Positions 11,801-21,837 of a DNA stretch of 64,000 nt are shown piece by piece; the stretch's first letter is position 1, and each line of letters starts with the position of its first letter. Under the pieces are notes generated by a model that was given only the letters and a program-made list of their open reading frames with translations, was not told the origin of the DNA and ran no database searches. The DNA is from Amoebophrya sp. A120 (Eukaryota > Sar > Dinophyceae > Syndiniales > Amoebophryaceae), in the NCBI GenBank assembly GCA_905178155.1, contig CAJINV010000004.1:8578882-8642881 (forward strand), in the 5' to 3' direction. The translations under genes and the position numbers were made by a program.

Positions 11801-14382
11801 ATACGTCGAGCGTGCTGCCAACCGCACCCGGCTTGCCCACGCCCATGGCGTCGCGTTTTGTGATCGCGCGGAGAAAAGTCCTCCGGACCTTGGAGATTGC
11901 GGATTCCTTCCGCCCCAGGACTTTATTGTGCGCGTCGACGTCGAGCTGGTTTTATTTTCGTATTTTCGGGTTTTTGATCATTGACATGCATCGTGTGTGA
12001 CAGAAAGATATCAGCTGTGGGAATAATGCAACCCTAGGCCTAGCTGAACTAAGAAAATAAATAAAAAACGCACTAGATATTCATACTCAATACACGTGAT
12101 CTTCGTGAAGCCTTTACATTATACCTCACTCCGCACCGTCTTACTTTCGTGCAGCACCGTGCCAGTTTGTCGATCGATTTCCAGTCTATCAAATGTAAAA
12201 ATGTCTGGGTCTGGAAGAGTCCATGTTTGTCATGCGTGTCTGGCATGACTCTCAAATCTGTCATGCACGTTACCCAAGAGCGCCACTCTTCTGTCATGCA
12301 GAAACTCAGTTTGTCATGCAGAATAGGCAACACCTAGAAGCTCAGAAACTTCTCACGCTGAGCCAGCACTTGTGGCTTCCTCATGATATGCCACCCAGCA
12401 TCACAAGTTTCCAGACCCAGACATATTTACATTTGGTACAGTCGGCAGCCGAGCAAGAGACTTTCGACAAAGAGTAGGTCGTATGCATTGCAAATATATC
12501 TGGGTCTGGAAGAGTGCAAGATTTGTCATGCATATTTTCAATGACCCACGATGCCTGTAATGCATGACGTAGCGTCACCAACTTTTAGAGGGCTTCGCAA
12601 TGCCTATCTCGCATGAGAAATGCCCTCTCCGCGTAACTAACAAAAACTGGACTCCTGTTGCTGGTCATGCAATACAAAGTTTTTTAGAATCCGAAAACAG
12701 CATCACAAGTTTCAACTTTCCAGACATCCAGACATCTTTGCATTTGATAGGTGGGTAAACACTGCCTCCTTGTTCAAAATTTCCCGGTGGTCGGGTGTAT
12801 CCTGTGCAAAAGTATCGCACTCGTATTGCAATCCTGCATTACAAATCTTTTTCTTAAGGTAAATCCGCATTACAAATTTTATTTCTAATGCTGTAGGAAA
12901 TTTGTAATGCATTTATACGAGTACGATACTTTTGCAGTCCATAGGGTGTGCGGAAGACCAATTCGGCGCAGGGCTTGAAAAAAATGATTTTGTCCTCTGG
13001 GTGCAACGCGTGCTGCTTCGTGTAATTGTAAATGTCGTTCCAATTTTTGTTTTTCGTCTCGATAGGAACCCAGGAGAGAAACAACCTGTGATAGAATTTT
13101 TGTAAGTAATATGATGTGACATTTCATTTAATATCATGTGGATGAACTCTGCGTAGTAACATATGAGCAACCTCTGATGCAACGTTCTGCATGACAAACT
13201 TCTACCTGTCATCCGGTGCCACCCCTGTGTCCTCCGCCGCATCCGGCACGTTATTCTCGACTATGCTGTGCAAAAATTGTATTGCGCTCATGGTGATAGC
13301 AATCATGCATGACAGACATGAAAGAGAAAGTCTTTAGCATTTGATTCTGCATCACAAATTTCATTTTTCCTCTTGAACAGTTTATTGTCATGCTATTTGT
13401 ACTAGTACGACACTTTGTTTTTGCACTGGATATCGACTACCACCACCTGATTTCTCGTTTTTCTAGCGTTCCTCTTCTTCCTCCTTGCCTCGTGCTCCTG
13501 CGGTATCCACGGCAAATATGTTGTTGTCGCGGATTTCTCTGGAAGGGTCTGCAGTTGCGAACTTGTGATGCAAAGTCTGGATCACGAAATCGATCAGGTA
13601 ATGAAAACTTGTGTTGAATAAGCGCCAAAAGTTGTCCAATGCTGGCTACGAAAGTATTGAATTTATGGTGCGGAACAGGCATCAGCGTGCATTTTCCCCG
13701 GTTGTCTATCTATCATTCAAAAGACCCAACTCGGACCATCATTCACACTGCAGCTCTCCAGACAACTCGGACTAATCATTATTTTTGTCGATGTGATAGT
13801 CCGGACCCTCTGCTTAAACTCTTCGGTCACGTTCTTGCACAGTAGCCGGTTCTCCACTAACGCCTCCCCGTCCACCGGATTGAACCCCGGCCCCCCGTTT
13901 ACTTCCAGCAAGTACAACCGGGTTTCGTTCTCCGGCGAGAGGGGTCGCAAGTCCAAATGATCCGGCAATAGCACTTTCTGGTACTGCTCCCAGACCGCCA
14001 GCTGCCAAGCGCCGTCGCCCACGTCCCACCGGCAGTAGGTGGGAGCCGCGGGGGGTGGGGGTTTGTCGTCACTCGATTGGGAGAGCAAGTGGGCGAGCCC
14101 CTTTTGCTCCTTCTGCGACTTCGGCGTCTGGCTAGAGCTCGATGCGGAAGAACTGTTCGCTGAGTTGTAGATCACGGTGTTGTCCGCGAGCTCCTCAAAC
14201 GTGTCAAAATCCAGGCACAACCCGAGCAGCTTCGAGGCGGCCCTCTGCAGTTCGAAACACCGCAGCCCGAGCTGCTGCCGGAGGATGGAAACGGTGGAGG
14301 GCACGAGCTCGTTGTCGTCTTTGGAAGCCATAGACTCGTGGTGGACCACGGCCATGGACTCCGTCACGGCGCGTTTCAACAT
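8875..14382 (-). CDS. Unrecognised 649-aa protein with C-terminal-half Cys/His cluster
   Basis: I do not recognise this family. Exons in coding order: 13799-14382, 13433-13503, 13206-13261, 12944-13085, 12750-12797, 12439-12481, 12125-12186, 11804-11945, 11362-11581, 11031-11090, 10748-10860, 10509-10561, 10278-10352, 9957-9990, 9642-9702, 9228-9378, 8875-8969. After one TSD per introner is dropped these total 650 codons including the stop. The N-terminal 200 residues include a Ser/Gln-rich linker and LYLLEVNGGPGF, faintly like an ATP-grasp end motif. A basic stretch (ARRKKRNARK) follows. The middle holds a probable zinc-binding cluster (CSRGHSL, PCRVCG, CKRRCEF, ICENCADEW). The C-terminus is helical and ends GVMRDGKVY. 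Twelve of the sixteen introns are introners. The oldest, 13504-13798, is degenerate, so the residues around it are uncertain. Confidence 0.75.
8970..9227. mobile_element. Introner family A in 649-aa gene
   Basis: Starts TATCCAATGTAAAAATGTC. Perfect TSD GAGGA. Excision joins DLFGMFL to KFWAEMDR. Confidence 0.9.
9379..9641. mobile_element. Introner family A in 649-aa gene
   Basis: Starts TATGCATTGCAAATATG and ends GAGA instead of GATA. Perfect TSD CGTGT. Confidence 0.9.
9703..9956. mobile_element. Introner family A in 649-aa gene
   Basis: Starts TATCACATACAAATATG and ends AAAGCATA. Perfect TSD AAAAT. Confidence 0.88.
9991..10277. mobile_element. Introner family B in 649-aa gene
   Basis: Starts TATCCT with the core GTAAAAACGTCCCCAC and ends TCAGAATA. 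Perfect TSD GAGCT. Confidence 0.9.
10562..10747. mobile_element. Introner (singleton family G) in 649-aa gene
   Basis: 186 bp. Inverted ends ACAGAAAAAAGCAGGCAGGT and its near-perfect inverse. Perfect TSD GAATT. Interior has TTGTAATGC motifs. Confidence 0.88.
11091..11361. mobile_element. Introner family A in 649-aa gene
   Basis: Family A ends. TSD GCACC/GCACA. Splits the Cys cluster between PCRVC and GRLQTYG. Confidence 0.88.
11582..11803. mobile_element. Introner (singleton family H) in 649-aa gene
   Basis: 222 bp. TIR AGTGCACAACCCCCCCCTCC paired with AGGGGGAGGGGGAGTTGTGC. Perfect TSD CGTCG. Confidence 0.9.
12187..12438. mobile_element. Introner family A in 649-aa gene
   Basis: Family A ends, finishing GGTA. 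Perfect TSD CAGTC. Confidence 0.9.
12482..12749. mobile_element. Introner family A in 649-aa gene
   Basis: Starts TATGCATTGCAAATATATC. TSD GGTCG/GGTGG. Only 43 bp of exon separates it from the element at 12187-12438. Confidence 0.88.
12798..12943. mobile_element. Introner family C in 649-aa gene
   Basis: 146 bp, with TIR core GCAAAAGTATCGCACTCGTA and inverse. Perfect TSD GGGTG. Excision joins VFRTP to DHREILNK. Confidence 0.92.
13262..13432. mobile_element. Introner family C (diverged) in 649-aa gene
   Basis: Starts TATGCTGTGCAAAAATTG and ends TTGCACTGGATA. Perfect TSD TCGAC. Confidence 0.85.
13504..13798. mobile_element. Degenerate introner family A in 649-aa gene
   Basis: Ends (TATCCACGGCAAATATG and TGTGATA) are decayed and the TSD is poor, but the interior still resembles family A. 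Removing it keeps the frame between FKQRV and EHEARRKK. Probably an old insertion. Confidence 0.6.
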
Positions 14383-17300
14383 CTTTTTGGACTGGTGGAG
14401 TCGTATATTTAGATGATGTTTGGTCAGTTGCTTGGTTGTCCTTCAGACCGATGCTTCACTATCATTTGGTTTGCCGTAGGTACTAGCCCCTGCTTTCTTT
14501 AAATTTTCTCGTTTATTCCCCACCCTGATTTTCGAAAAAAAACGTCCTGCTTGGTGATAATTGTAATGATGAGGCTGAGACCAAGTAGACTCAATAGCCC
14601 TGCTTCATATTCATCAATGAAAAGCGACAAAACAAACGAGCGAAAAATGATTGACGGTGCAGTGCAGACGACTGGATGCATTGTTTCAACGACGTGGTGC
14701 GAAGATTCCAAAAAAAAAATGTTGCGACTTCTTGCCCTATCAGTCTTTTTACGAGAAAAAACGACGAAAGCTTTTTGGCGACAAAGAATCACGATAGGGA
14801 AATACGGATCCTCTAGCCTACTTGCGCAGTTCACGTAGACATTCCTCCAGCACAGTCAGTGGTTCGACGATGTTGTACTGCTGGGCGGGCAACACAATAA
14901 AGACACCGAGCAAAGACGAATAAAGTACTTTTTTTTCACAAAGGAACAACTGCAGATCATCTTCATCGTGACCCACGTTGTATCTGTCTACGCTGGTGCC
15001 CCTGACTGTTGTTTCAACAACCATTTTTGCATATTCATTTCGTTCTTGGTGCCTCAACCAAGATTTTCAAATTTGAAGTAAGTTCATTTTATCGATATTT
15101 CGTATTTCTAGATTCCGATATCCGCGGTGAGTCAGAGTTTTTGAAGTTGGCGTAAATGTCGCTTTTTGTCTTCACATGCACAAGCTTCTACCGGTAGTTT
15201 GTTCTACAAGTAGAATTTTTTACCAGCGAACTCATGCTGCCAACCAAAGAGATAGCAGGCTAGGGAGTGATTCTTTCTGTCGTTCTTAAAATTCAAGTAT
15301 TAGTATTCGAAATTTCTGAAGACCCGGATTCTTCACAAAGATGAGGTCTAAGTATAATCAAGTACTAGAGAAGAGCTACCCAGATGAGACCGAAATAAGC
15401 GACTCAGCTGACAGGTGCTTCGAAGCTGCTTCAAACGAACCTCCACGAGGGAGGGTGCTGCTAAAGTGTTATAGTTGTTTCGTCAGCACTTCTGTCGAAT
15501 CTTCTTTAGGGATACGGTCTAAAATCAGTCACCCGTCCTTCGTTTCGTTCCCTCCCCATGAAGTATCAGTACTTACCTCAGAATAGTGATGGCTTTAGGA
15601 AGTGGTAAATAGAGCGGTTTATTATCTCACACGCAGTGGTAGAAATAAACTGGAACCTAGAAAAATCTTGTGTAGGCGTTAAACTTAAGTTCGGTGTGGC
15701 GCCTAGAACTAGAAGTGAAACTATCGGCAGAGAGAGCTAATGTCATTGGCCCGATGATAGAGCTCGACAAGCACTAGGAATACGTTTCGACAAAGACACC
15801 GCTTGCGAGAACATCCCTGTGCGAGTTGTAGCTACGGCATCCTCTGAGACTTTCTAAATACGTGTTAGCATCTTCCCATTTTGTAAATTTGCTATTTCCC
15901 GTCGATAATATTTCCCTATCTAGTTGTACTTAGCACCAGGAGGCAGAATTATAGCAGGCGGCGTTTTTAGTGAATGAATTTCTAATACGAAATAAAGTTG
16001 GAAAATTCGGTATAGTGTACTTACTGCATAGAAAAATGCAAAAGCGAAAGCTCGTTGCTCCGAAAAGGGTAAGCTCAAGTGCCGTCTTCACCGATGTGGG
16101 ACACAACGAGAGCATCGTTGTGAAAACGTCGGAGTTGTGGCTGTAATAAAATTCAGTGTATTCTCGAGTTGCTTTTTTGCTGAATACCACTTCTGTGCTG
16201 ATTTAACACTGTCGGTTTTATAGATTTGTTGATTTGTGTTTGTCAAGGCTAAATTTGTGATAATTTGCATTACAGAATTGATATGAGTGCAGACCGTGAC
16301 GACCATTCGCATTCTATCCGAACTTAGTGTAAAGTAAAAGCAGTAAACGCCGTTTTTCGCTCGTGCCGTATTTTTCCTGCTTTTCTACGATGGCGCCGAA
16401 AGAAGAAGTGCATTTCGGAAGATCTTTCGACTACGTCCTCGTGTCATCGCTTTTACGGAACTTTAACCCTGTAGTCCGTGCTGCTGCAATCGCTGTTTTT
16501 ATTGACACGTCGCTAATAAATTACTTTTTAGCACTTGTATGAAGAAAACCACTTCATTCTTTTACACCAAGATCTGAGATAGAAGGCGAGCAGTCGTTTT
16601 GGAGGTTGTAAAGTAAAGTTCGAGTTCCTGTAAATTTAGAAAATACGAAGCTCTCGACCCGAAAGACGGAAATCTTTGACATTTTGTTTTCGATTTGCAC
16701 GCCTTTGAGGTAGTAGCTGATACAACAAGAAGTCGCTGATAAGCTACAGCTTTATTTCTTCACGAATATCATATAGAAGTAGAAATTTTTATCCGTTGAT
16801 TGAAGCAAAACAACTTTTTGAAAACAATAAATTCAAAAGTTTATGTCTACTTCCCCAAACCTTGTCTTTACACTGTGTATAATCTAGCAATATACTGATT
16901 TACTGTCAAGGTTACGTGGGTTAGGTTTACTGGTAGCATTTTTCCTCTTGTCACAGGTCCCACTCGTCCCATCGTCGCAACCATTGTTTGGACCCCCTCG
17001 CTGACACGAGAACAACCCAGGAGGAACACCACCTGGGTCTCCTGGGTCGCAACCGCGTCGTCGAGAGGAGAAGAAAAACAAACCGTGCGGCAACAGGAGG
17101 GGACTGCTCGAGGCCACGAACCTGGAATGTACAAAAGTTGATGCGCACCGCTGGATATCTGTACAAAGTTTGGCGTAAAGGCTAGTTCTCCGGATCTCTT
17201 TTACAAAGGACTGCAACGTGGACACTGTACAAGAAACGAAATATTCTGCAACTTCGAGAAGGAAAAAATGCAGGTGTAAAAGGTAGTCGTTCTCCTTCGT

Positions 17301-17645
17301 ACTCTTTATTTTCCGTGAATAATACAAAGGTTTGGCGGAAGTCGGGTGCATTTTTCCTTCGACATTGGATGTTCTTGCAGCGATGTCTTCGACATGCGAT
17401 GTCTTCGAATTGGTAAGTTTATCTTCAACATCGTGCATGACATCTTCCAGAAACAGCGGACTTTTCAATTTCCCTGTCTGTTTCAGCAGCACTGTGCTGT
17501 TGTTGTTCCTGATAAAGTGAAAATTCGTGTCTGGTAAAGTGACATCTGTTTTTCTTCTCTTTGTTGTAATCTTTTTTCCTGGTAAAGTGAAATCGGTTTT
17601 TGATCTGGTAGTACAAGTTGTACTCAAGTCCTGTAGTTTTCCTGG
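14383..17645. other. Gene-poor stretch between the 649-aa gene and the R2 gene
   Basis: AT-rich. No domain could be recognised. It contains a 257-codon minus-strand open frame (16884-17657) with repeated TLPG/TLPD units, downstream of R2 and not convincingly coding, and a 79-codon minus-strand frame at 14818-15057. Copies of the phrase CTGGTAAAGTG occur near 17520-17595 and at 17917. No RNA gene was recognised. Confidence 0.5.
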
Positions 17646-17915
17646 TATCCACTGCAACTACGGTACTGCGTCTGGAAAGTTGTGATGCATCATGTCTTAA
17701 CTGTCAGCGAATGTTGATATACCGCACTGGAATGTTGCACGGCCAAGCATGACAGATGTTTTCGTGCTGGTGGACCCGTGTTGCTCACAAAAATTTTTAC
17801 GCGTGAGAATATTAAACTGCTTTTTTGATACCAGCGTCATGCCAGACCAGCATGACAACCCTCGCTGCAATCCTGTTCATGTTCCAGCCACACTAGCATA
17901 TTTATTGCAGTGGAT
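17646..17915. mobile_element. Degenerate introner-like element just downstream of the R2 stop
   Basis: Starts TATCCACTGCAACTACGG, ends TTATTGCAGTGGATA, with perfect TSD CCTGG. It lies 48 bp past the R2 stop codon, so it is in a 3' UTR or intergenic DNA rather than coding sequence. Confidence 0.75.
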
Positions 17916-17963
17916 ACCTGGTAAAGTGTGACAGTTTTTCATCTCTTCCACTTGGAAGACAAC

Positions 17964-20900
17964 TTAGAAGTCTTCGTCCATGGAAAAGGCGTGACTGCTC
18001 TCGCCCTCCCCGGACGTGGCCGTCTCCGCCGCCTTCATTACACCCGCCTTCTGGTAGTCCCCGACCCGCTTCTCGAAGAAGTTTGTCTTGCCCTGCAGGG
18101 AGATCAGCTCCATCCAGTCGAAGGGGTTCTTTACCTCATACAACTTCTCGCAGCCCAAGGCGACCAACAGCCGGTCCGCCACAAACTGGATGTACCTGAT
18201 TTTTTTGTATCAGGTCGGGTCATTTTTAGTGATAAGTAGTACAACACAGAAGCACAACGTTGGACGATTGCGTCTCACAAACGTCAACTGCCTTGGTGGT
18301 GTATACATGACAAATCTTCATTCAACAACCCTATAGAAGAAACAACAAGTACGTTCCCATCAACTTCTTATTCATGCCGATGAGGTCGCAGCTCAAGGCA
18401 TCGCAGATGAATTCCTGTTCCACGGCCACCTATCAACAGCAAAAGTGTCTGGGTCTGGAAGATTACAACTTGTCATGCTGTTTTTGGATTCTAAAAAAAT
18501 TTGTATTGCGTGACCAGCAAGAGGGGCACAGTTTGTGCTACACGGACAAGGCATTTCTCATGCGGAAGGTGCATCAGGAAGCCCTCTAAAAGTCTGCGAT
18601 GCTAGGTCATGCATTACAGGCATCATGGGTCATGAGGAATATGCATGACAAGTCTTGTATTCTTCCAGACCCAGACGTTTTTGCATTTGATACCACCGCT
18701 CCCTTTACGATCTCGTGCACCACCGCCTGTGGGAGCTTCTTCTCCAGCATGCCATACAACAAACAGGCGAAATCCGCGTGCAACCCTTCGTCCCGCGCAA
18801 TCAACTCGTTGGAAAACGTCAGACCCGGCATCAAACCTGTAGTGACGTTTTGTTTTATGTGAAGAAATCTGCATGACAGACAATTATGTATCGTGATGTG
18901 ATTCTGCAGGACAATTTTTTTTTCCTGTGTCGTGAAATCTGCATGAGAACCTCACTTTCCACTTTAATTTATGAATCTGGATCATCTGCATGACAACCGC
19001 TGTCTCTAGCTTAGACTCGTAGTAAGTACCTCGCTTCTTCACCCAGTAGATGGCACAGAACGAGCCGGAGAAGAGAATCCCCTCCACGCACGCGAACGCG
19101 ACCAACCGCATTGCGAAACACAGGTCACTGCTCATCCAGCTGGAGGCCCACTTCGCCTTCTTTTCGATGACCGGAATCGTGGTGATTGCGTTGAACAGAC
19201 GGTGCTTTTCCGCTTCGTCGTTACCTGGAATGTAGGAAATAAAGTTGACGTGCATCTATCAAACAAGCACTTTGTTCATACAGTAACAGTTACACTTACA
19301 CTTACAGGCAGAGCTAGAGCTGCATGATAAAATAAAATGACCATTTGTTGACTCATGCGAGGACATCATCACGCTTGTAATACATTCACATCGGAGAAGA
19401 TCAAGATCTATTTCATCCGCGAACAAAAATTATAATTCAAAGTACGGCAGTATTGGTCGATGAGCAATGAGTAGGTCTCCGAGTGGATGTTCTCCATGCC
19501 GGCCTGGAACCCGTAGAACGCGCGGGCTTCCGGCAGCTGCACTTCGGACGCGAAGTTGCAGTTAATGTTCTCCAGCACGATACCTTGTTCAACATCCGAT
19601 GTTTGTCTGGTCTTGTGCATGACAAACTTCGTCTACAAATTTGGTACTTAGATTTGACTGCTTGTACTTCTGGTTCTGCTCGCATCACAAATTCAGTCCC
19701 CTGCTTTTACGTGTTTTCGTTTTGCTTTTGCAGAAAAAAACAGTATAAGTACCATCACTCCCTGCGAAGAAGGCCAAGATGTGTTTGATGAAGTGGTGTT
19801 CGTTCCCTGTATGCAAAGGAAAATAAAGTGCTACAATTAAGTACACATTGGGCTCGACGTGCGTCGTACGTGCAAGACCAGCATGACAAACACCCTTTGT
19901 CATGCAAGACATGCTGACTACGTGTTATTTGCAAGACATGCAAGAATTTGTCATGCAAGTTTGTCAAAAGTGTAAATCACTTTTTTCCTGTGCATACTCT
20001 GAGAGCTTTTCCCAGTCCGTCATGTCCTGGGTCAGATCGATTTCCTCCGCTGTCCAGAAGGACGCTTCGTGTATCGCCAGAGAAAAACTATGTGGGTGTA
20101 AGTCTGTGATGCAGAAAATGCAAAACTGTTACACTTGTCATGCTGAATCTGCGTCATAGGCTACTTTCATACGTGTTTCCACTTACTAGCTGCGCATGAC
20201 AGATTTTCCCTGTAATGCAAAACGAATTTGTTATGCTGCACTTCCTACAAGGTTGCACTCACACAGTTTTTTTCCTGGATATCGTGCTGCTTGTACCTGA
20301 TAGTGAACAAACCGCATCAAAGTAGAGTTGTTGTTTTTAATCTTCGAATAGGTTCCCTTAATTTCTCATGCAAATCTATGCATGACAAACAAAGTAGAAG
20401 TAGGTACTATGCATGACAAACAATAATAAAAATCCAAATCTAGTAAGTACATCTCCCACACTTCCGGGTACTGGATCGGGAACATGACCCATCGCTGCGG
20501 ATTTTCCTTCAGCAAGATCTCATTTGGTTCGTACGTTTTGAATTCCGCACTAATGGCCTTGGCGTTCATGCTGAGCTTAGACGCGTCCACCTGCTGCTCT
20601 TCGTCGCTACTGCTCGAGGCCGCGGTAGACTCGTCGTCGCTCGGCGCGGCAGAACCTGTGTAGTATTAATTTTCGAGTATTTTACTTCATGATGCATGAC
20701 ATCAGACATGACGACCTGTAGTATAAAGAAGTAGTACCTTGTCATGCAGGAGGGGTACGACCTTATCACGAACGAACCAGTATCGCGTTTTACTTCTTTA
20801 CCATCAAAACAAAAAACCCAATAGATACTGAAAGAGAGGCTCTGCAAATCGACATCTGGTCCGTTGCCCACGACCACGCCGCCCTTTACCACGCACTTGT

Positions 20901-21837
20901 GTGGGATTCCCTTGATGCCGTACTCCTCCGGGATTTCGTCATCGTCCACAATAGAAGAGATGCACTGTATAATTTTCGTTAAATTTGTAATGCATAAGAT
21001 TACATAACAGGACTACACTGTCATGCAAGTAATGCATAAGATCTTCGCTATATACCTTTGTGATTCCGTGGTCCTTGCAGAATTTCCCCGCACCCTCGTC
21101 ATCGTTTTCCAGGTTGATCAGGAGGAATGCGACGTTTTTGTCGGAGAACTTGGTTTATGAAATGCAAAAGTGTCTGGGTCTGGAAGAGCGTGAACAGAAC
21201 TTGTCATGCAGCTTTTCCATGACCCATGAGGTCTGGAATGCAGGACCTAGCATGACAGATTCTGTGCGATCTCTCTCATGCCTATCCTGCATGAGAAACT
21301 TCCTCCCAACTTGGTTGAAAGTGGACAGCTTTTGGCACTCATGCAACACAGATTTTTGCATGATTCGGATTTAGCATGACAAGTGCAATCTTGCCGACAT
21401 CCAGACATTTTTGCAATCCATATGGTTGCCAAACCCTCGAGTTCCTTGGCGGTATCCGGGCATTTGGTGCACCAGCACGTGTAAAAGTCGAGGACCAAAT
21501 GCTCGTACTGCTGAGACAGTTCCGCGATGGAGCTCGATTTGCCTTTGCCCGTCTCCTTATCAATCTGACAGAGTTTGTTCAGTTAATTTTCTATGATGTA
21601 TTTTCTTCTTTATGCAAACACGTTGTGGGGAGCGGGAGGAAAAAAAGCGTATTCTGCATGACAAATTCAATCCATCATGATGATCGGTGTTGCAGTTCAA
21701 GTTCAAGTTCTTGCAATTTTGCATTACAGAATAATGAAAACAAAATTATGATAAAACAGCAGCAATTATGGTGTGTGTACCACGGTGATCGGGAAATCCA
21801 TCAGGTTCTTGCCCACAAGCTTCTTCGTGTCCGACAT
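17964..21837 (-). CDS. Thioredoxin-like domain fused to ribonucleotide reductase small subunit R2
   Basis: R2 makes the tyrosyl radical used by R1 to reduce ribonucleotides to deoxyribonucleotides; thioredoxins re-reduce R1. Exons: 21781-21837, 21423-21564, 21056-21155, 20829-20964, 20451-20655, 19997-20087, 19753-19809, 19446-19583, 19030-19224, 18693-18836, 18353-18430, 17964-18195. They total 520 codons including the stop. Residues 1-140 form a thioredoxin/TlpA-like fold with active site W50-C51-T-K-C54, and a cis-proline motif GIKGIP near 119. Residues 144-171 are a Ser/Asp/Glu linker. R2 follows from about 172: [30 protein letters not shown] (Asp ligand), MENIHSETY (Glu, His and radical Tyr), [16 protein letters not shown] (Glu, His), [18 protein letters not shown] and the R1-binding tail FSMDEDF. 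The Trx-R2 junction is a canonical 173-nt GT-AG intron (20656-20828) and the frame runs through. The 5' R2 exon has no Met before M172. R2 identity is near certain. The fusion is strong but is a splice-model inference. Confidence 0.9.
18431..18692. mobile_element. Introner family A in R2
   Basis: Starts TATCAACAGCAAAAGTGTC. Perfect TSD CCACC. Excision joins EIVKGAV to AVEQEFICD. Confidence 0.92.
19810..19996. mobile_element. Introner (singleton family I) in R2
   Basis: Inverted ends TATGCAAAGGAAAATAAAGTG-like and CACTTTTTTCCTGTGCATA. TSD CCCTG/CTCTG. A GT-AG reading of this intron breaks the frame, whereas TSD-based removal gives [14 protein letters not shown], as in R2 proteins. Confidence 0.85.
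21156..21422. mobile_element. Introner family A in the thioredoxin domain of the R2 fusion
   Basis: Starts TATGAAATGCAAAAGTGTC and ends GCAATCCATA. Perfect TSD TGGTT. Excision joins ELEGLAT to KFSDKNVAF. Confidence 0.92.

Noticed and set aside
14818-15057. 79-codon minus-strand frame ending VLEECLRELRK
   Set aside because: Looks partly coding but has no neighbours, domain or splice support.
16884-17657. 257-codon minus-strand frame downstream of R2
   Set aside because: Its first Met lies in the edge of a degenerate introner, it contains simple repeated TLPG units, and no domain is visible.
20451-20655. R2 beginning as a separate gene at the internal Met (M172)
   Set aside because: The upstream exon joins in frame through a canonical intron, and the 28-residue linker before M172 is open and acidic. 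A separate start remains possible but is less economical.
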